Shown: in pieces, positions 22,805 to 34,118 of the stretch
Layout: every line of letters begins with the position of its first letter
Position numbering within the stretch: the stretch's first letter is position 1
Notes under the pieces: model-generated
What the model was told of the DNA's origin: nothing
The model's input: only the letters and a program-made list of their open reading frames with translations
Databases searched by the model: none
Position numbers and translations under genes: made by a program
From: Nageia nagi
Lineage: Eukaryota > Pinophyta
Assembly (NCBI GenBank): GCA_050084985.1
Contig: JBITNC010000001.1
Location: forward strand, 199,144,001 to 199,208,000
Reading direction: 5' to 3'
DNA length: 64,000 bases

Positions 22805-24471
22805 TGATGAGTTAAATAATGACACTCCAAATTCCCCCAGGGCTGTCACTACCCTCCCCTTAGTGATCCTCACACCTGTTATTGTGAAGGGACTAGTTAA
22901 CTCAAAGAGCTGGTACACCAACACTCAGGAAAGCTTTTAGTTGCCTCTCACTAAGTTTGGAATATCAACATTTATCCCCTTCATTACTTTTATCAAATCC
23001 GGGAGGTGTTCAAGGCTGTATGCTATTGAGCTCTGCTCTCTAAGCTGTATCTACTTCAAGCAAAGTGGCAGAAAGCAAATGTGCAGAACTGAACGTTGCA
23101 GAATTGAAAGTACAGGAATCTGAAATACTAAAAGAGAGACAAACTGGAAAATACTGAACTTAAAGCAAACTCACATTTAAACTTGGAAAGTACAGAAAGA
23201 TAAAAGAGTCTTTTACCATTTGGAGTGGGTCCTTGCTCCTCTTGGTGGAAGACTTACAGAACTCAGAACTGGAAACTCTTTAACAAATCACTTTATTGTT
23301 GCATGCAATTCGTCTTACACATAATGTGCTTGACAAATCTAATACAGAGCTTCAACACAATAATCTATTCACACAATACTTTCTTAATTTTCTAACCCCT
23401 CCTACCGTCAACAATTGAGGTATAAATATCCTCCATTGTTTAACAATAGGTAGGTCAAGAATAACCATAATCTGAACAGTATTCTGTTATGGAAAACAGA
23501 ATCATTTATTCTACTAACTGGCTAATACTAAAATTATCATACTAGTAGTATCCATGCCCTATCTAAAGAGAGCTGCAATCCCTTAGAAAAAGGGATAGCT
23601 CATCTCAACAGGTCAGCACTATCCTATTTACATTCATAGGTAGTTTTTTATGCTTAAATTGGAGTCAAACATACTCCAAAAACAAGAATCATATCTGACT
23701 ATATCTGATGTGTTGAAACCATGCTTCTACAGACTATATCTGGAGCAGTTCATATCTCCTAAATATCTGGATCATACAAGGTTAGAATAGAGCTAACAAT
23801 ATAGTCAAGAATGACAGTCAACTCCTCAGATCTAGGCCTGGAGTGGAAGCTTCGGACGAGTTTGAAGCAGGAGCTCCGGATGAGTCCAACAGAGGCTCTA
23901 GACAAGCTTGAAATAGAAGCTCCGGACAAGCTTGAAATAGAAGCTCCGGACAAGCTTGAAATAGAAGCTCCAGACGAGTCTAGAGCAGGCGCTCCGGACA
24001 AGTCTGGGAGATAGAGACCTTTGACACGTCTGAGTTGAAGACCTTGGGTGAGTTGAGAAGGGCTCTAGACAAGTCTGGAGGAGAGCTCCAAACAAGTCTA
24101 GCTCTTCTTTATTAAAATGAGGCGCCAACTATGTTTGGAATGGAGCTTTGGACGATGCAGACCTTTGTAAAAATCTATTTGGAGCGGAGCTCCGAACAAT
24201 GTAGAATTTGTTCAAAGGCATCTTCACAAGACTTGCAACCCATCCAAATTACCGACCATCATTCTATGTAGCAAAAAGAAGCATTTTGGTTCAAAACAAA
24301 CACAAAAGTATAATTAGTATGCACAAAATACTAATAAGGAAGGTATGCATTTAACCATATATTAAGCAACTAGATAGTTCAACCATTACAAATAATCCGT
24401 CCCATAATGTCCAAATATACAAAATGAACCATTGAACCGTGCCAAAACCAGGTAATTTCTGAGACTCATCA
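22805..24471 (-). mobile_element. 3' LTR of the Athila element
   Basis: 1,667 bp, the partner of 34119-35811. It ends in 7-bp perfect inverted repeats (TGATGAG/CTCATCA). It lacks one 24-bp repeat unit compared with the 5' LTR. Differences between the two LTRs are mostly transitions. Confidence 0.95.
23848..24010 (-). repeat. 24-bp minisatellite in the Athila 3' LTR
   Basis: Units like CTCCGGACAAGCTTGAAATA followed by GAAG repeat every 24 bp. Because 24 is a multiple of three, both strands stay open and produce spurious repetitive ORFs. The matching block in the 5' LTR is 35160-35345. Confidence 0.9.
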
Positions 24472-24481
24472 CTCTCCCTAG
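24472..24481 (-). other. Polypurine tract of the Athila element
   Basis: On the minus strand CTAGGGAGAG lies directly before the 3' LTR start TGATGAG. It is short but correctly placed for plus-strand priming. Confidence 0.7.
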
Positions 24482-24526
24482 CTGAAAACATTGCTACCCC
24501 TGGAGCAATAAAAGAAGGAGACAGTT

Positions 24527-26653
24527 TCAATCAGAATCACTGGAACTGTCATCAACAGTAACAACTGATGGAGCATGAACTAGATGAGCCAAATCATAGG
24601 GTCCGTCAGCGAGTTGCAATTTTTGGCGGGTCTGAATGTCAATGGTGCCTTGTTGAACTTGTGGAACACTTGCTCCTCCACCATGTTGCCGGATAAGCCG
24701 AGACTCCCAAGTTCTAAATGCAGCATTTGATTGGGGCCCGTTTTCATTCTCATCTGGAACAGGGAATAGAAGTAACGGAGGACGAAACTGACTACCCACC
24801 CAATTATCAGGATCTCTTTCTAGCAGAGAGATGAGAGAGAGAGCTCTCCTTCTGCTCCAATATAAATTACCAGGTGTGAACACTTCACGAACACGGAGCT
24901 CATAGTGTAAACCCATCCAACGTGTGTTACAACACACAACAGCTTCATCAAACACAGTGTGAAGAGTTTCTCGGCATTCCTGTACACATTGTGATATTGC
25001 TGCTTTATACTGGGCTTTAATGGGGCCCTGTACAAGAAGTGCACGCAATGCAGCCTGAAACCGTTGGGGAAAGTATGCTTCAATTCGCATTGGAAAGACA
25101 TCATTCTCCTGATTGTTCTGGAATTGAGCTATTTCTTTTCTCCACTGAATCTGATTTAATAGGGCATAAATAAAGGCCCTTAACTGGACTTCTCCCACAT
25201 ACAGGTTAACAAAAAACCCCCGATCAGACGGAACAAAGAAACCGTGAATAAAGCATTCACACACCAAGAAGCGTTGCTCTTCCGAAGCAACAGAATATTC
25301 CTGAAGAAATTGTTTGGGGGTGTCTAAACAATAAGGTCACCCTTTCGTAAGCTGTGATAACTGCCATCTATAGAAAAGTTTTTTCAAATATACACTGTAA
25401 ACTGATGAAGGTGAGCGCAGGCGTAGAATTTCCTCAAAGATGGAGGAAGCATTCTGGACAAGTTGCCTTGGAACAACAGAGGTTTGGGAGAGTGCCGCAA
25501 CTCTACGCTGAGCTTCTTCAAATTTATCTTGTAGACTCTGATGCTCAGCCACCAACTATGTATGTACTGTGTTGAGATCAGAAGAGGCATATTGTTCCTG
25601 CGCTATCTGATATCTTAATTCTTCAATCTCCTCTCGCAGCCTAGCAGTGGAAGCTTTCTCTTCTGTCAAAGCAGACATACAATCAAAATTCTGCTGAATT
25701 CTATCCTTTAAAGCTAACTGTTCAGCTGTGATGTGCTTAATCATTACATGGAGTGTCTATGCGTCCATGTGTTGTCGCCGCATTGTGGCATTAGCTGCAG
25801 CCAACTCTTTGTTTTTCTGTTCTGTCTTAGCATATTGGGCACGCAGAATCTGATTTTCTTGCTCCAATTGTTTAGTCTTTCCCTCTAATTCTTGAACCCG
25901 AGTTAATAGCAATCCATATGACACGTCTGGAGTAGTAAGCGAATTTGCAGTCACAAAATCCGGCTACAAATTGATAGAAGCTTGTGGTGATGCAACACGT
26001 GATCTCTTCCTAGACGGTCTAGCGGAAGACTCTGCATGTGGTTGACAGATGGAAGGCTTATCTTGGATATGAGCTGTTGGAACTGCCTCTACCCGATTTA
26101 TGCTAAATACAGGTACTGTATCCGTTTCAGCAGCCTCCTCCTTGCCTTTTAAAAATGCTTGCCAGGCTTCTTCTCCACCAATTTGAAGAAAATACTCCCA
26201 ACATATTAGAGTGATAAGTCCATGGTGTTTCAAAGGTGAAGTCTGATTCGACTCACGCCACTTAGCAGCCATGGACTGCAGACTGTCAAATAAATGCTGG
26301 GGAATATTATACCTGTACTTTGTTGGGTGTCGTAATTGAACCAATAGTCGCATCTGATGTCCTTGCAATGTTGCATACTGGCCCTCACAAAAGAAATATT
26401 TCAGCACCCAGGTGGCAACTTCACTCCAAGGCTCGGGCAAGGAAACATGATTAATTCCTCGGTCGCATCCTTTGCTCGTGAATTTAGTTGCATGGGGTTC
26501 AGCAAGATGATGGAAGGCGTGGAGAACATTGTCCGGCGATTCCTTTCCAAGTGTCAACTCTTCGCCTTCAGCAGGGATACCAGAGATGGAACTGATTACT
26601 GCAGGAGAAACTGGAGTGGTGTGCCCTCGCAGAGTAACAGAATTCTCATTCAA
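24527..26653 (-). pseudogene. Third ORF of the Athila element (env position), broken only by stops
   Basis: A single minus-strand frame of about 709 codons lies between pol and the 3' LTR, where Athila elements carry an additional, sometimes env-like, gene. It is interrupted by TAG at 25964, 25757 and 25556 and TGA at 25337, with no frameshift. The first ~229 residues look globular (WSEVATWVLKYFF, CWEYFLQIGGEEAWQ). The middle ~200 are strongly coiled-coil (LEQENQILRAQYAKTEQKN, LREEIEELRYQIAQEQ). The last ~270 look globular with an acidic end (VDDSSSDSD). No signal peptide or convincing transmembrane helix is visible, so I do not call it an envelope protein. An upstream TAG at 26666 leaves the true start unclear. 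Confidence 0.7.
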
Positions 26654-27537
26654 TTCGGCTGCAAACTACCGCACCAACTAGAGTTCATGGCCTTAAAATT
26701 TGTCGAAAAACGGAAGCCATTGGGCCGTGGCAAATATTTCTGACACCCTTTGATCCTTCCGAAGCTCTTCCGTCGAGCTGGGTTCTTCTCGACGTTTCTG
26801 ACCCATTTTTCTGACAACCGGTTGGTCTGCAAATGCTTGGCTGGAGTTTGAATGTGGCGAGGTGACGAACAGAGCTTATGGCACAGTTGTTATTTGGACA
26901 TGCAGGTTCAAATAATTTTATAACAGTTAAACTACTAATTACCTAAATAATGATGAAATGACATACCATTAATGGCGGATGGTGGTGGAGCGTGAAAATG
27001 GACGTCCGGTACGTGTGAGGATGGTAAGGTGATATACCACTGATTGCATGCATGATAATCTGGAGCCGCCGCTTGCCTCCAATGAATCACATGTCATGTG
27101 AAGGACGTTTGACATGTGTGAAGTATTGGTTGATGTGAAGTAAAAAGGTGGCGGTTGATTTGTGTGCAGGGAAAAAGGTGTCAGTTGGTTTTATTTATGG
27201 CGTGGAAAGAGGTGGCAGCCAGTTTTTAAACTGTGCCATGGAGTGGTGAGTATGGATGTGAGGATACGTGGATGTACTTGGTTACTGAGCTGTCACGTGG
27301 TCCGTTGTGCTGCGCTCCCGACAGGTGACGTGTCCTTGAAGATTGGTCCATCACGTTGTAACTGAAATCGTGTCGAGCGCATTGTGCAAGGAAGGTGACG
27401 AAGAAACTGGCAGCTTTGGACGTGTTCGGAGAAACATCGTCCAACGCTCCAGTCACCATACGTATGCAAGATTCACACCATCTTTCGGAACTAAAATAGT
27501 CCCTGTTGACATGGGAATTCTGCATGTGACCCTGCAT

Positions 27538-27608
<71 letters not shown>

Positions 27609-27785
27609 ATTTTAAATAAATTTTTTTTTTTCTCGTTTTTTTTCTTTTTTTTTTTACATATAATACTAAGCTTCTTGTGTTTCCAGTGTCAATGGTTTTC
27701 ACCCGACAAGTGTCAGTTTCTTGATTTTCACTTGTCGACTGCCACATCCACTGGAATCACTTATTTATAGAGCTGATCAAAGAGT
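26654..27785 (-). other. Spacer between pol and third ORF of Athila
   Basis: About 1.1 kb with no conserved domain. It holds a (TA)n microsatellite and T-rich runs. A 60-codon minus-strand frame at 26650-26832 overlaps the start of the third ORF in another frame and could be a frameshifted N-terminus. An acceptor for a spliced third-ORF mRNA would be expected here, but I cannot identify one. Confidence 0.5.
27541..27608. repeat. (TA)n microsatellite
   Basis: About 34 TA dinucleotides broken by one C (27591), followed by T-rich runs to 27655. Open frames across it on both strands (poly Tyr-Ile) are artefacts. Confidence 0.98.
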
Positions 27786-30700
27786 TTATTTTACCACATC
27801 CGAGGAAGAAGAGGCTTCCCCGGATACATCAGGATCTGCTATCTTTATCTGCTGTGTGAATTGCTCCTTCGTTGATGGTATCAAATATGGTTGGAGGTGA
27901 TGTCCATTAACCAAGAGAATCCTCCGAGAATTGTCAATTGGCTGTAACTGGACTGAACCATTAGGGAATATTTGAAGAATCTTATATGGCCCCAACCATC
28001 GTGTCTGGAGCTTCCCTATGAAATCATTATATCGGGAATCAAATAATAGAGCCCATTCCCCTACTTGAAACTGATTCTGTTTCAGATTTTTGTCATGCCA
28101 AAGTTTCCGTTGATGTTGGATGATTTCAGTATTATGCAATGCCTCCATTCTTATTTCATCCAGCTCATTTAACTGGAGCAGTCTATTTTTTAGAACTTCT
28201 GTTATGTCCATCCCAACTTCTAGGGCTGTTCTCAGTGTCTGGAGCTCAAATTCTTTTGGCATTAGAGGCTTCTTACCAAAAACCAATTCATATGGAGTGA
28301 ATCCAGTGGTGGATTTCCACATGGTATTGTATGCCCAAACTGCTTCAGGAAGCCTGGATACCCAATTCTTTCTGTGCGAAGCTACTGTCTTGGTCAATAT
28401 ATTTTCCAGCTCTCTGTTAGTAACTTCAACTTGTCCATTTGTTTGTGGGTGATAGGGCGAAGCCTTCTTATGTCGGATCTGATATTGGTTTACAAAATGT
28501 TGTATTGTCCTTGACATGAATTGCGGACCCTGATCAGAAACCAGAAATCGAGGAGCTCCAAATCTCTGCATAATGTTATTATACAGAAAATCTGCCACCA
28601 ATTCTTCTTTGGCATGTGCCAAAGCTACTACTTCCACCCACTTAGTGGCATAATCAGTACAGACTAGTATGTGTCTCTTACCTCGAGATGGAGGATTAAT
28701 AGGTCCAACAAAGTCGATGCCCCATTGCTCAAATGGTTCAAGCATCCACTGTGGTTGTAATGGCATTTGAGTAGTAGCAGTTGGTCTACCCATTCGTTGA
28801 CACTGGTCACATTGCTTCACATATTTCCTAATGTCTTTGTGCATGGAAGGCCAAAAATAACCAGCTCCTAGGACTTTATGAATGGTTCGTTTATCAGAAT
28901 AGTGACCTCCTGACGGCTCATCATGACATGCACGGATAATGTCAAATACCTCATCTGTCCGTAGACACCTTCGGAGTGCATAATCAGGTCCATATTTAAA
29001 CAATAATCCATCCACCCATTTGTATGATGCACTTTGTTTTATCAGTTGTTTCCTCTGATTTGGAGATAGATATGGAGGAATTCTTCCAGTGGCAAGATAA
29101 TTAGCAATGTCTGCAAACCATGGGGATTGTGTAGAGATTGCAAATAGTTGTTCATCTGGAAAAGTATCCTCCACAAGCTCATCTTCTCGAATGATGTTCA
29201 GTCTAGACAAGAAATCTGCTACTACATTTGTCTTGCCAGGTTTATCAATTATAGTCACATTAAACTCCTGTAATAACAGCAACCATCTCACGATTCTTCC
29301 ACTTACCACAGGTTTGTTCATGAGATATTTAATGGCAGCATGGTCAGTATGAACAAACACTTGGTACCCTGTGATATAGTGTCTAAATTTATTGATGGCA
29401 TACACTACTGCTAGGAATTCTTTTTCTGTAGTAGTATAATTTCTTTCAGCTCCTACCAAGTTTTTGCTTATGTAATAAATAGCATATGGGGACTTACTTG
29501 GTTCTTCTTGTCCTAGGACTGCTCCAATAGCATAATTTGAGGCATCCGTATGAATGTGGAATGGAAGTTCCCAATTTGGACCTCTCAACATAGGAGTTGT
29601 GGTGAGTTTTTCTTTGATGGTCTGAAAAGCTTCTTCACAGTCAGCCGTCCATTCAAATTCATTGTCCTTATGCAGCAGGGCATTTAATGGGGCCGCTATT
29701 TTACTGAAATTTTCTATAAATCTTCTGTAGTATCCGACATGTCCCAAGAAGCTCCGGACATCTGTTTGAGTCTCAGGTTGAGGAAGTTGCTTGATGACTT
29801 CTATCTTCTTGGGGTCCACCTGAATCCCTTGGGCTGAAATATGATGGCCCAAGACTATTCCCTCCTGTACAAGCATGAAACATTTTTCATGGCTTAAGGA
29901 TAGATTATGCAGTTTGCATCTCACCAATACTTTTTCTAAGTTCCTTAAGGCATCTTCAAAAGTGTTGCCATACATTGTGAAGTCATCCATGTACACTTCA
30001 ACGCAATCATTAGTCAGATCTGTGAAGATTGCTAGCACAACTCTTTGGAAGGTTGCTGGTGCATTGCACAAGCCAAAAGGAAGAACCTTGTAAGCATATG
30101 TACCCCATGCACAGGTAAATGTAGTCTTGCCCTGATCTTCTTCTGCAATTTGTATTTGGTTATAGCCACTGAATCCATCTAAGAAAGAGAAATACTGTTT
30201 ACCAGATAGAGTGTCTAACACCTGATCAATGAAAGGCAATGGAAAGTGGTCCCTGAATGTGGCTTTATTGAGAGCTCTGTAGTCAACACATACCCTCCAT
30301 TCGCCATTTTTCTTAGGCACAATCACCAAAGGTGAGACCCATTGACTATCTGAGATAGGATAGATGAATTCAGCCTTCAACAACTTCTCAATTTCAGTCT
30401 TAACAACTTCTTTAAGTGCAGGATTTATTCGTCTAGGAGGCTGCTGGACAGGCCTGGTTTCATTCGTATAAATATGATGGGTACATATTTGAAGATGAAT
30501 TCCTTTCATGTCTGAGTAATCCCAAGCAAAAGCTTCGGTGTGAGTGGTCAAGACATCAAAAAGCTTCTTCTCTTGTTCATTCGTCAGCCAACTGCTGATA
30601 TTAAGAGTCTTTCCTGGTAATACTTCAACAGTCTTAATCCCAGGCTTGGTCAGATTACTCTGTTCTGGAAGCTGAACTAGGGAATTCAAAGGACAAGAGT

Positions 30701-31010
30701 GTGGGAATAAGGAATGGAATACCCTTGTTCTTTCCCTGAAAGTATCCCCTTTTGGAACAATGTGAGTAAGAGGACATTTGAACATTGCCAACAAGGCTGC
30801 TTGTTCTTCTGAAGGAACATTAAAAATAATGCTTTGTAATGGTTCGACCATTGTATCTCCCCTTTCCTCATCACTGCCCTCTGATTCTCCTTTCTGTTGC
30901 TCCGGACAGTGATACTGTATCTGTTTCAGACTAGGATCTTCTTCTATCTCCTCGACATGGTCCTTGATGGTGATGGTTGCTAATGTTGCAAAAGTGTCAT
31001 GTGCATCCAT
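27786..31010 (-). CDS. pol: Athila pol: reverse transcriptase, RNase H, integrase
   Basis: An uninterrupted frame of about 1,074 codons from the ATG at 31010; the frame itself opens at 31088. Numbering residues from 31073, RT spans about 180-460, with a catalytic Asp in FSFLDGFSGYNQI (299) and YMDD at 361-364. RNase H spans 505-625 with Asp 510 (HTDAS), Glu 550 and Asp 577. Integrase starts at about 715 with the zinc motif H717, H724, C755, C758 and the catalytic triad Asp 787, Asp 847 and Glu 883 (35 residues between the last two). The enzyme copies element RNA to DNA and inserts it. All key residues are present, so this pol may be functional. The ATG lies one base after the gag stop (TGA C ATG G), and the pol frame is +1 relative to gag. 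Frame usage suggests reinitiation or frameshifting. Confidence 0.95.
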   Translation of the reverse strand: MDAHDTFATLATITIKDHVEEIEEDPSLKQIQYHCPEQQKGESEGSDEERGDTMVEPLQSIIFNVPSEEQAALLAMFKCPLTHIVPKGDTFRERTRVFHSLFPHSCPLNSLVQLPEQSNLTKPGIKTVEVLPGKTLNISSWLTNEQEKKLFDVLTTHTEAFAWDYSDMKGIHLQICTHHIYTNETRPVQQPPRRINPALKEVVKTEIEKLLKAEFIYPISDSQWVSPLVIVPKKNGEWRVCVDYRALNKATFRDHFPLPFIDQVLDTLSGKQYFSFLDGFSGYNQIQIAEEDQGKTTFTCAWGTYAYKVLPFGLCNAPATFQRVVLAIFTDLTNDCVEVYMDDFTMYGNTFEDALRNLEKVLVRCKLHNLSLSHEKCFMLVQEGIVLGHHISAQGIQVDPKKIEVIKQLPQPETQTDVRSFLGHVGYYRRFIENFSKIAAPLNALLHKDNEFEWTADCEEAFQTIKEKLTTTPMLRGPNWELPFHIHTDASNYAIGAVLGQEEPSKSPYAIYYISKNLVGAERNYTTTEKEFLAVVYAINKFRHYITGYQVFVHTDHAAIKYLMNKPVVSGRIVRWLLLLQEFNVTIIDKPGKTNVVADFLSRLNIIREDELVEDTFPDEQLFAISTQSPWFADIANYLATGRIPPYLSPNQRKQLIKQSASYKWVDGLLFKYGPDYALRRCLRTDEVFDIIRACHDEPSGGHYSDKRTIHKVLGAGYFWPSMHKDIRKYVKQCDQCQRMGRPTATTQMPLQPQWMLEPFEQWGIDFVGPINPPSRGKRHILVCTDYATKWVEVVALAHAKEELVADFLYNNIMQRFGAPRFLVSDQGPQFMSRTIQHFVNQYQIRHKKASPYHPQTNGQVEVTNRELENILTKTVASHRKNWVSRLPEAVWAYNTMWKSTTGFTPYELVFGKKPLMPKEFELQTLRTALEVGMDITEVLKNRLLQLNELDEIRMEALHNTEIIQHQRKLWHDKNLKQNQFQVGEWALLFDSRYNDFIGKLQTRWLGPYKILQIFPNGSVQLQPIDNSRRILLVNGHHLQPYLIPSTKEQFTQQIKIADPDVSGEASSSSDVVK

Positions 31011-31011
31011 G

Positions 31012-33906
31012 TCAGGCTCGTCGATCCATACCTGATTGTGATAATCCAATGTTGGTTGGGCAGGTGGGTACAAAGAAAGTGTTTGTGTTTAGGCCATTAG
31101 AAATAGTCATGTCCTCGGACCTACAGTTGATGTATGCAGCTGCTGTGGCTAACCAAGGTCTACCCAGTATGACTGGATATCCAGAAGGCTGTGCTCTTGT
31201 CTTTAACAGTAGGAAATCCACTGGATAGCTCCAAGAATCTACTGTTATTTGGACATCTTCTACAATTCCTTCCGGCTTAGCTACTGTTCGTTCTGCCATT
31301 TGTAACATAGTTGAAGTGGGCTGTATATTTGACAAAAATAGTTTTTGAGACATGTCCAGAGTCATGACATTTATTGCTGCTCCCAAATCAACTAAAACAT
31401 TAGGCACTTTAGTGGTCCCTATGTTAATGGTAATGACAGGATTTCCCGGATCACCATACTTAGGAATTACCAAATTTCCGGCCAAAAGATCAGCTACTTT
31501 ACCATCTACTTTAATAGTCTTTGGATAGACTTTCTTTCTTCTTCCTCTCCTGTGCATGCATAATTCTTTAACCATCTTGTTTAGCTCAGGAACCTGTTTG
31601 ATTGCTTGTAATACAGGTATAGTGATATTCAATTTCTTCATCTCTTGCAGTAGTTCTGATTCTGTTTCTTGAGGTTTTTCCATCAGTCTCTCTGGATATG
31701 GACTAACTGCTATCTGGACCTCCTTATTATGTGCAGGTGCAATTGTTTCTATTGGTGGCTCCAGACTATCCTCTGTTTCCTCTCCTAGAGATTCATTTGA
31801 GCTGTCCACCTCTACTTCTGTGATAGCAGGAGGTGTAGGATTTGGCAATTTCTTACCAAATCGTAGCTCGATTTCATTGCATTGGATAGCATTTACTGAT
31901 GCTGTGTCTTCTTGATCAATCTGATAGGCAGGCGCTGGAGCTTGCCTGTTATTATTGGGGTTGGGAACAGGTTGGGCAGGAAGAGCTGGTTGCTTCGGAG
32001 GTTGTTGCTGCTGATTCATTGGTTGTTGTTGATTAATAGGTGGTGGCAGCAAACCTTGCCTTCGCTGTCCTTGATTATTCCAGTTCTGCCAATTCTGTTC
32101 TCCATATTGCTGCCATTGTGGATTCCATTGTGGAGAATCCCATCCATATACTTGCCAATCTGGGTTTGCCATCCATGGGGAATTGTGTGGCATGTTCCAC
32201 CAATTCGGATTTGTTGGCCTAGAAAAATAAGGATTGGGGTTTCCTTGAAAATTATTATTTCCCCTAGGCCCCATTGCTCCCATATAGTTCATGTTCATGT
32301 TTGGGGCTGCTACAGACATTTGTGCTATCGTTAGATAGTCACAATCATCTGTTGGATGGTCATTATTGCACAGGCTACATATATGGGTGGTGTTCAAAGG
32401 ACATTCATGTAAAGCATGTTTCTTCCGGCATCTAGGACAGTATCTTGATGAGAATTCATCAGTGGCTTCCTTCTTCGAATTTGTGCTTTGGAAAGAATCC
32501 TGCATTTCTTTCAACTTGTTTGCTGTCCCCTTCAATTGACTTAGTTCAAATAGAACATTAGTCCTGAAGTTAGCAAATTCTTCTTTGATTTCACTTGCCA
32601 ATCCAGTCTCCATTCGACCATCATTCTGAAACCTGTCGCTTCTCTTCTGTGATCTGGTCCTTGAATAGTTTCTGCAGAGTTCCACAATTTCATCAAGAGT
32701 TAACTTATTGACATTACCTTTTCCCATCAGATTGAGGACTTCCAATGTGGAATCCAGAAGCCCTCTTAAAAAGATGGTCTTGGAGAATTCTGGATCCATG
32801 GTTGTACCCACTCTCTTATGAACAAATAGGAATCTGTCAAGGTAATCTTCAAGGCTTTCTGAGGCTGCCTGTGTGAGCCGAAACAGTTCATCCTTCCTAT
32901 CTTTAACTCGACAATACTCTTGATATTTTTCTAAGAAAGCTCTTTCCATTTCTTGCCAAGTAGAGATAGAATCTGGAGGTAGTCCCATGAACCACCTCAT
33001 TGCATTGTCCTTCAGAGTGGATGGAAAGAGTTTTAATTTCTGTTCATCCATTTCATAGTCATAAGTTTTGCACAATATTTTGAACTCAAACAAGAACTGA
33101 TCTGGATCTTCACTAGAAAGACCTCTGAAAATAGGTAAGATTGATGGTGAAATATTTTTCATAGGAGCTTGAGTTCCAGTAGCAAGCCGAATGGGATAAG
33201 TGAAAGTTTGGGTTGAAGTTTGAGGAGGAGTACCCCCTACTCTAGAACCACCACTTCCTCCAGACATATTTACCAGCGGATTGATATATATACTTCTAAT
33301 ATGATCCAACTCTGGTATACTACCTTTGCGGTAGTGAATATGGAAGGGTTTCTTGGCTGCCTCCTTCTCAGCTTCAGAATCACTTTCATTAGAAAGAGGT
33401 TGACTAATGGATGATGGTGAAGGTTTATCAAAGGAATGGATGAATGGATGAGATGTTGGGGTTGGAGTGACTGTATCTGGAGCAGACTCAACTAAATTTG
33501 GCTGAAGAGTTAATTCTGCAAACCGTATAGGTGCTAAAGGAGATGTATCTGTAAATCTCCTATATTGTTTAGGTGGATCTGAAAATCTCAGAAATGGTGG
33601 TAAGGATGGACTAATGAAAGGTGTTTCTTCTGCAATTTCTGGATGTTCACGTTCTGGACTATGATCTGACTCCTCTTCTACACTTGTTGGCTCAATTTCT
33701 TCCACAGGTCTAGGCTTTGGCCTAGTTTCTTCTGGTTGCTCCACCTGATGTTCTTCCACAACCTTTCCTGAATCCAACTTTTTATTTTTGGGGGGTTTTT
33801 GTGGTACTGATTTTTGTGTTTTCTGTGGTTTTCCTACAACTACTTTCTTACCACCTTCTCCTTTACTACTAACAAATCTCCCTTTATTATTTCTTAATCT
33901 ATTCAT
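31012..33906 (-). CDS. gag: Athila gag-protease polyprotein
   Basis: An intact frame of 964 codons starting with ATG 33906, about 190 bp after the primer-binding site. A charged, Pro-rich N-terminus (1-240) is followed by the capsid core at about 255-420 (FLFEFKILCKTYDY, AMRWFMGLP, FLEKYQEYCRV). A double zinc finger follows: C490, C493, H500, C502 then C510, C513, H517, C522. After a Trp/Gln/Asn-rich linker (540-660) comes an aspartic protease at about 800-930 with DLGAAINVM (Asp 840) and ILGRPWL. The DLGA active site is typical of Athila. The protein forms the virus-like particle and processes the polyproteins. Stop TGA is at 31014-31012. Some plus-strand frames over this gene are shadows. 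Confidence 0.95.
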   Translation of the reverse strand: MNRLRNNKGRFVSSKGEGGKKVVVGKPQKTQKSVPQKPPKNKKLDSGKVVEEHQVEQPEETRPKPRPVEEIEPTSVEEESDHSPEREHPEIAEETPFISPSLPPFLRFSDPPKQYRRFTDTSPLAPIRFAELTLQPNLVESAPDTVTPTPTSHPFIHSFDKPSPSSISQPLSNESDSEAEKEAAKKPFHIHYRKGSIPELDHIRSIYINPLVNMSGGSGGSRVGGTPPQTSTQTFTYPIRLATGTQAPMKNISPSILPIFRGLSSEDPDQFLFEFKILCKTYDYEMDEQKLKLFPSTLKDNAMRWFMGLPPDSISTWQEMERAFLEKYQEYCRVKDRKDELFRLTQAASESLEDYLDRFLFVHKRVGTTMDPEFSKTIFLRGLLDSTLEVLNLMGKGNVNKLTLDEIVELCRNYSRTRSQKRSDRFQNDGRMETGLASEIKEEFANFRTNVLFELSQLKGTANKLKEMQDSFQSTNSKKEATDEFSSRYCPRCRKKHALHECPLNTTHICSLCNNDHPTDDCDYLTIAQMSVAAPNMNMNYMGAMGPRGNNNFQGNPNPYFSRPTNPNWWNMPHNSPWMANPDWQVYGWDSPQWNPQWQQYGEQNWQNWNNQGQRRQGLLPPPINQQQPMNQQQQPPKQPALPAQPVPNPNNNRQAPAPAYQIDQEDTASVNAIQCNEIELRFGKKLPNPTPPAITEVEVDSSNESLGEETEDSLEPPIETIAPAHNKEVQIAVSPYPERLMEKPQETESELLQEMKKLNITIPVLQAIKQVPELNKMVKELCMHRRGRRKKVYPKTIKVDGKVADLLAGNLVIPKYGDPGNPVITINIGTTKVPNVLVDLGAAINVMTLDMSQKLFLSNIQPTSTMLQMAERTVAKPEGIVEDVQITVDSWSYPVDFLLLKTRAQPSGYPVILGRPWLATAAAYINCRSEDMTISNGLNTNTFFVPTCPTNIGLSQSGMDRRA

Positions 33907-34097
33907 ATATTCTCAAGCAAATAATCAAACCAAACTATCACAACTTCAACAACAGTTCTCTGCAGATTCTTAATATAGGTTATTGGGGCCACTCATTCTG
34001 TTAAGAATTGAGGAACCAGGACGGCACCCGATTGCAAATTGGCTCTGTCAAGTCCCCTATCCTTAAGAACTACAGAGATAGCTCAATCAACACCGTT

Positions 34098-34115
34098 TCC
34101 CCAGCAACGGCGCCA
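34098..34115 (-). other. Primer-binding site of Athila (tRNA-Asp)
   Basis: The plus strand reads TCCCCAGCAACGGCGCCA, which matches the 3' end of plant tRNA-Asp including CCA with one mismatch. The minus-strand RNA would therefore pair with that tRNA. It lies three bases from the 5' LTR, and Asp priming is common in Athila/Tat elements. Confidence 0.9.
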
Positions 34116-34118
34116 AAA

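Noticed and set aside
24527-26653. Calling the third Athila ORF an envelope gene
   Set aside because: It has the right place, but no signal peptide, membrane helix or cleavage-site features can be seen; the coiled-coil alone is not enough.
27343-27747. Long poly Tyr-Ile frames on both strands
   Set aside because: They are read through the (TA)n microsatellite and have no conserved flanks.
31912-32334. 140-codon plus-strand frame
   Set aside because: It lies antisense over the Gln/Trp/Pro-rich linker of Athila gag, a shadow of biased composition.
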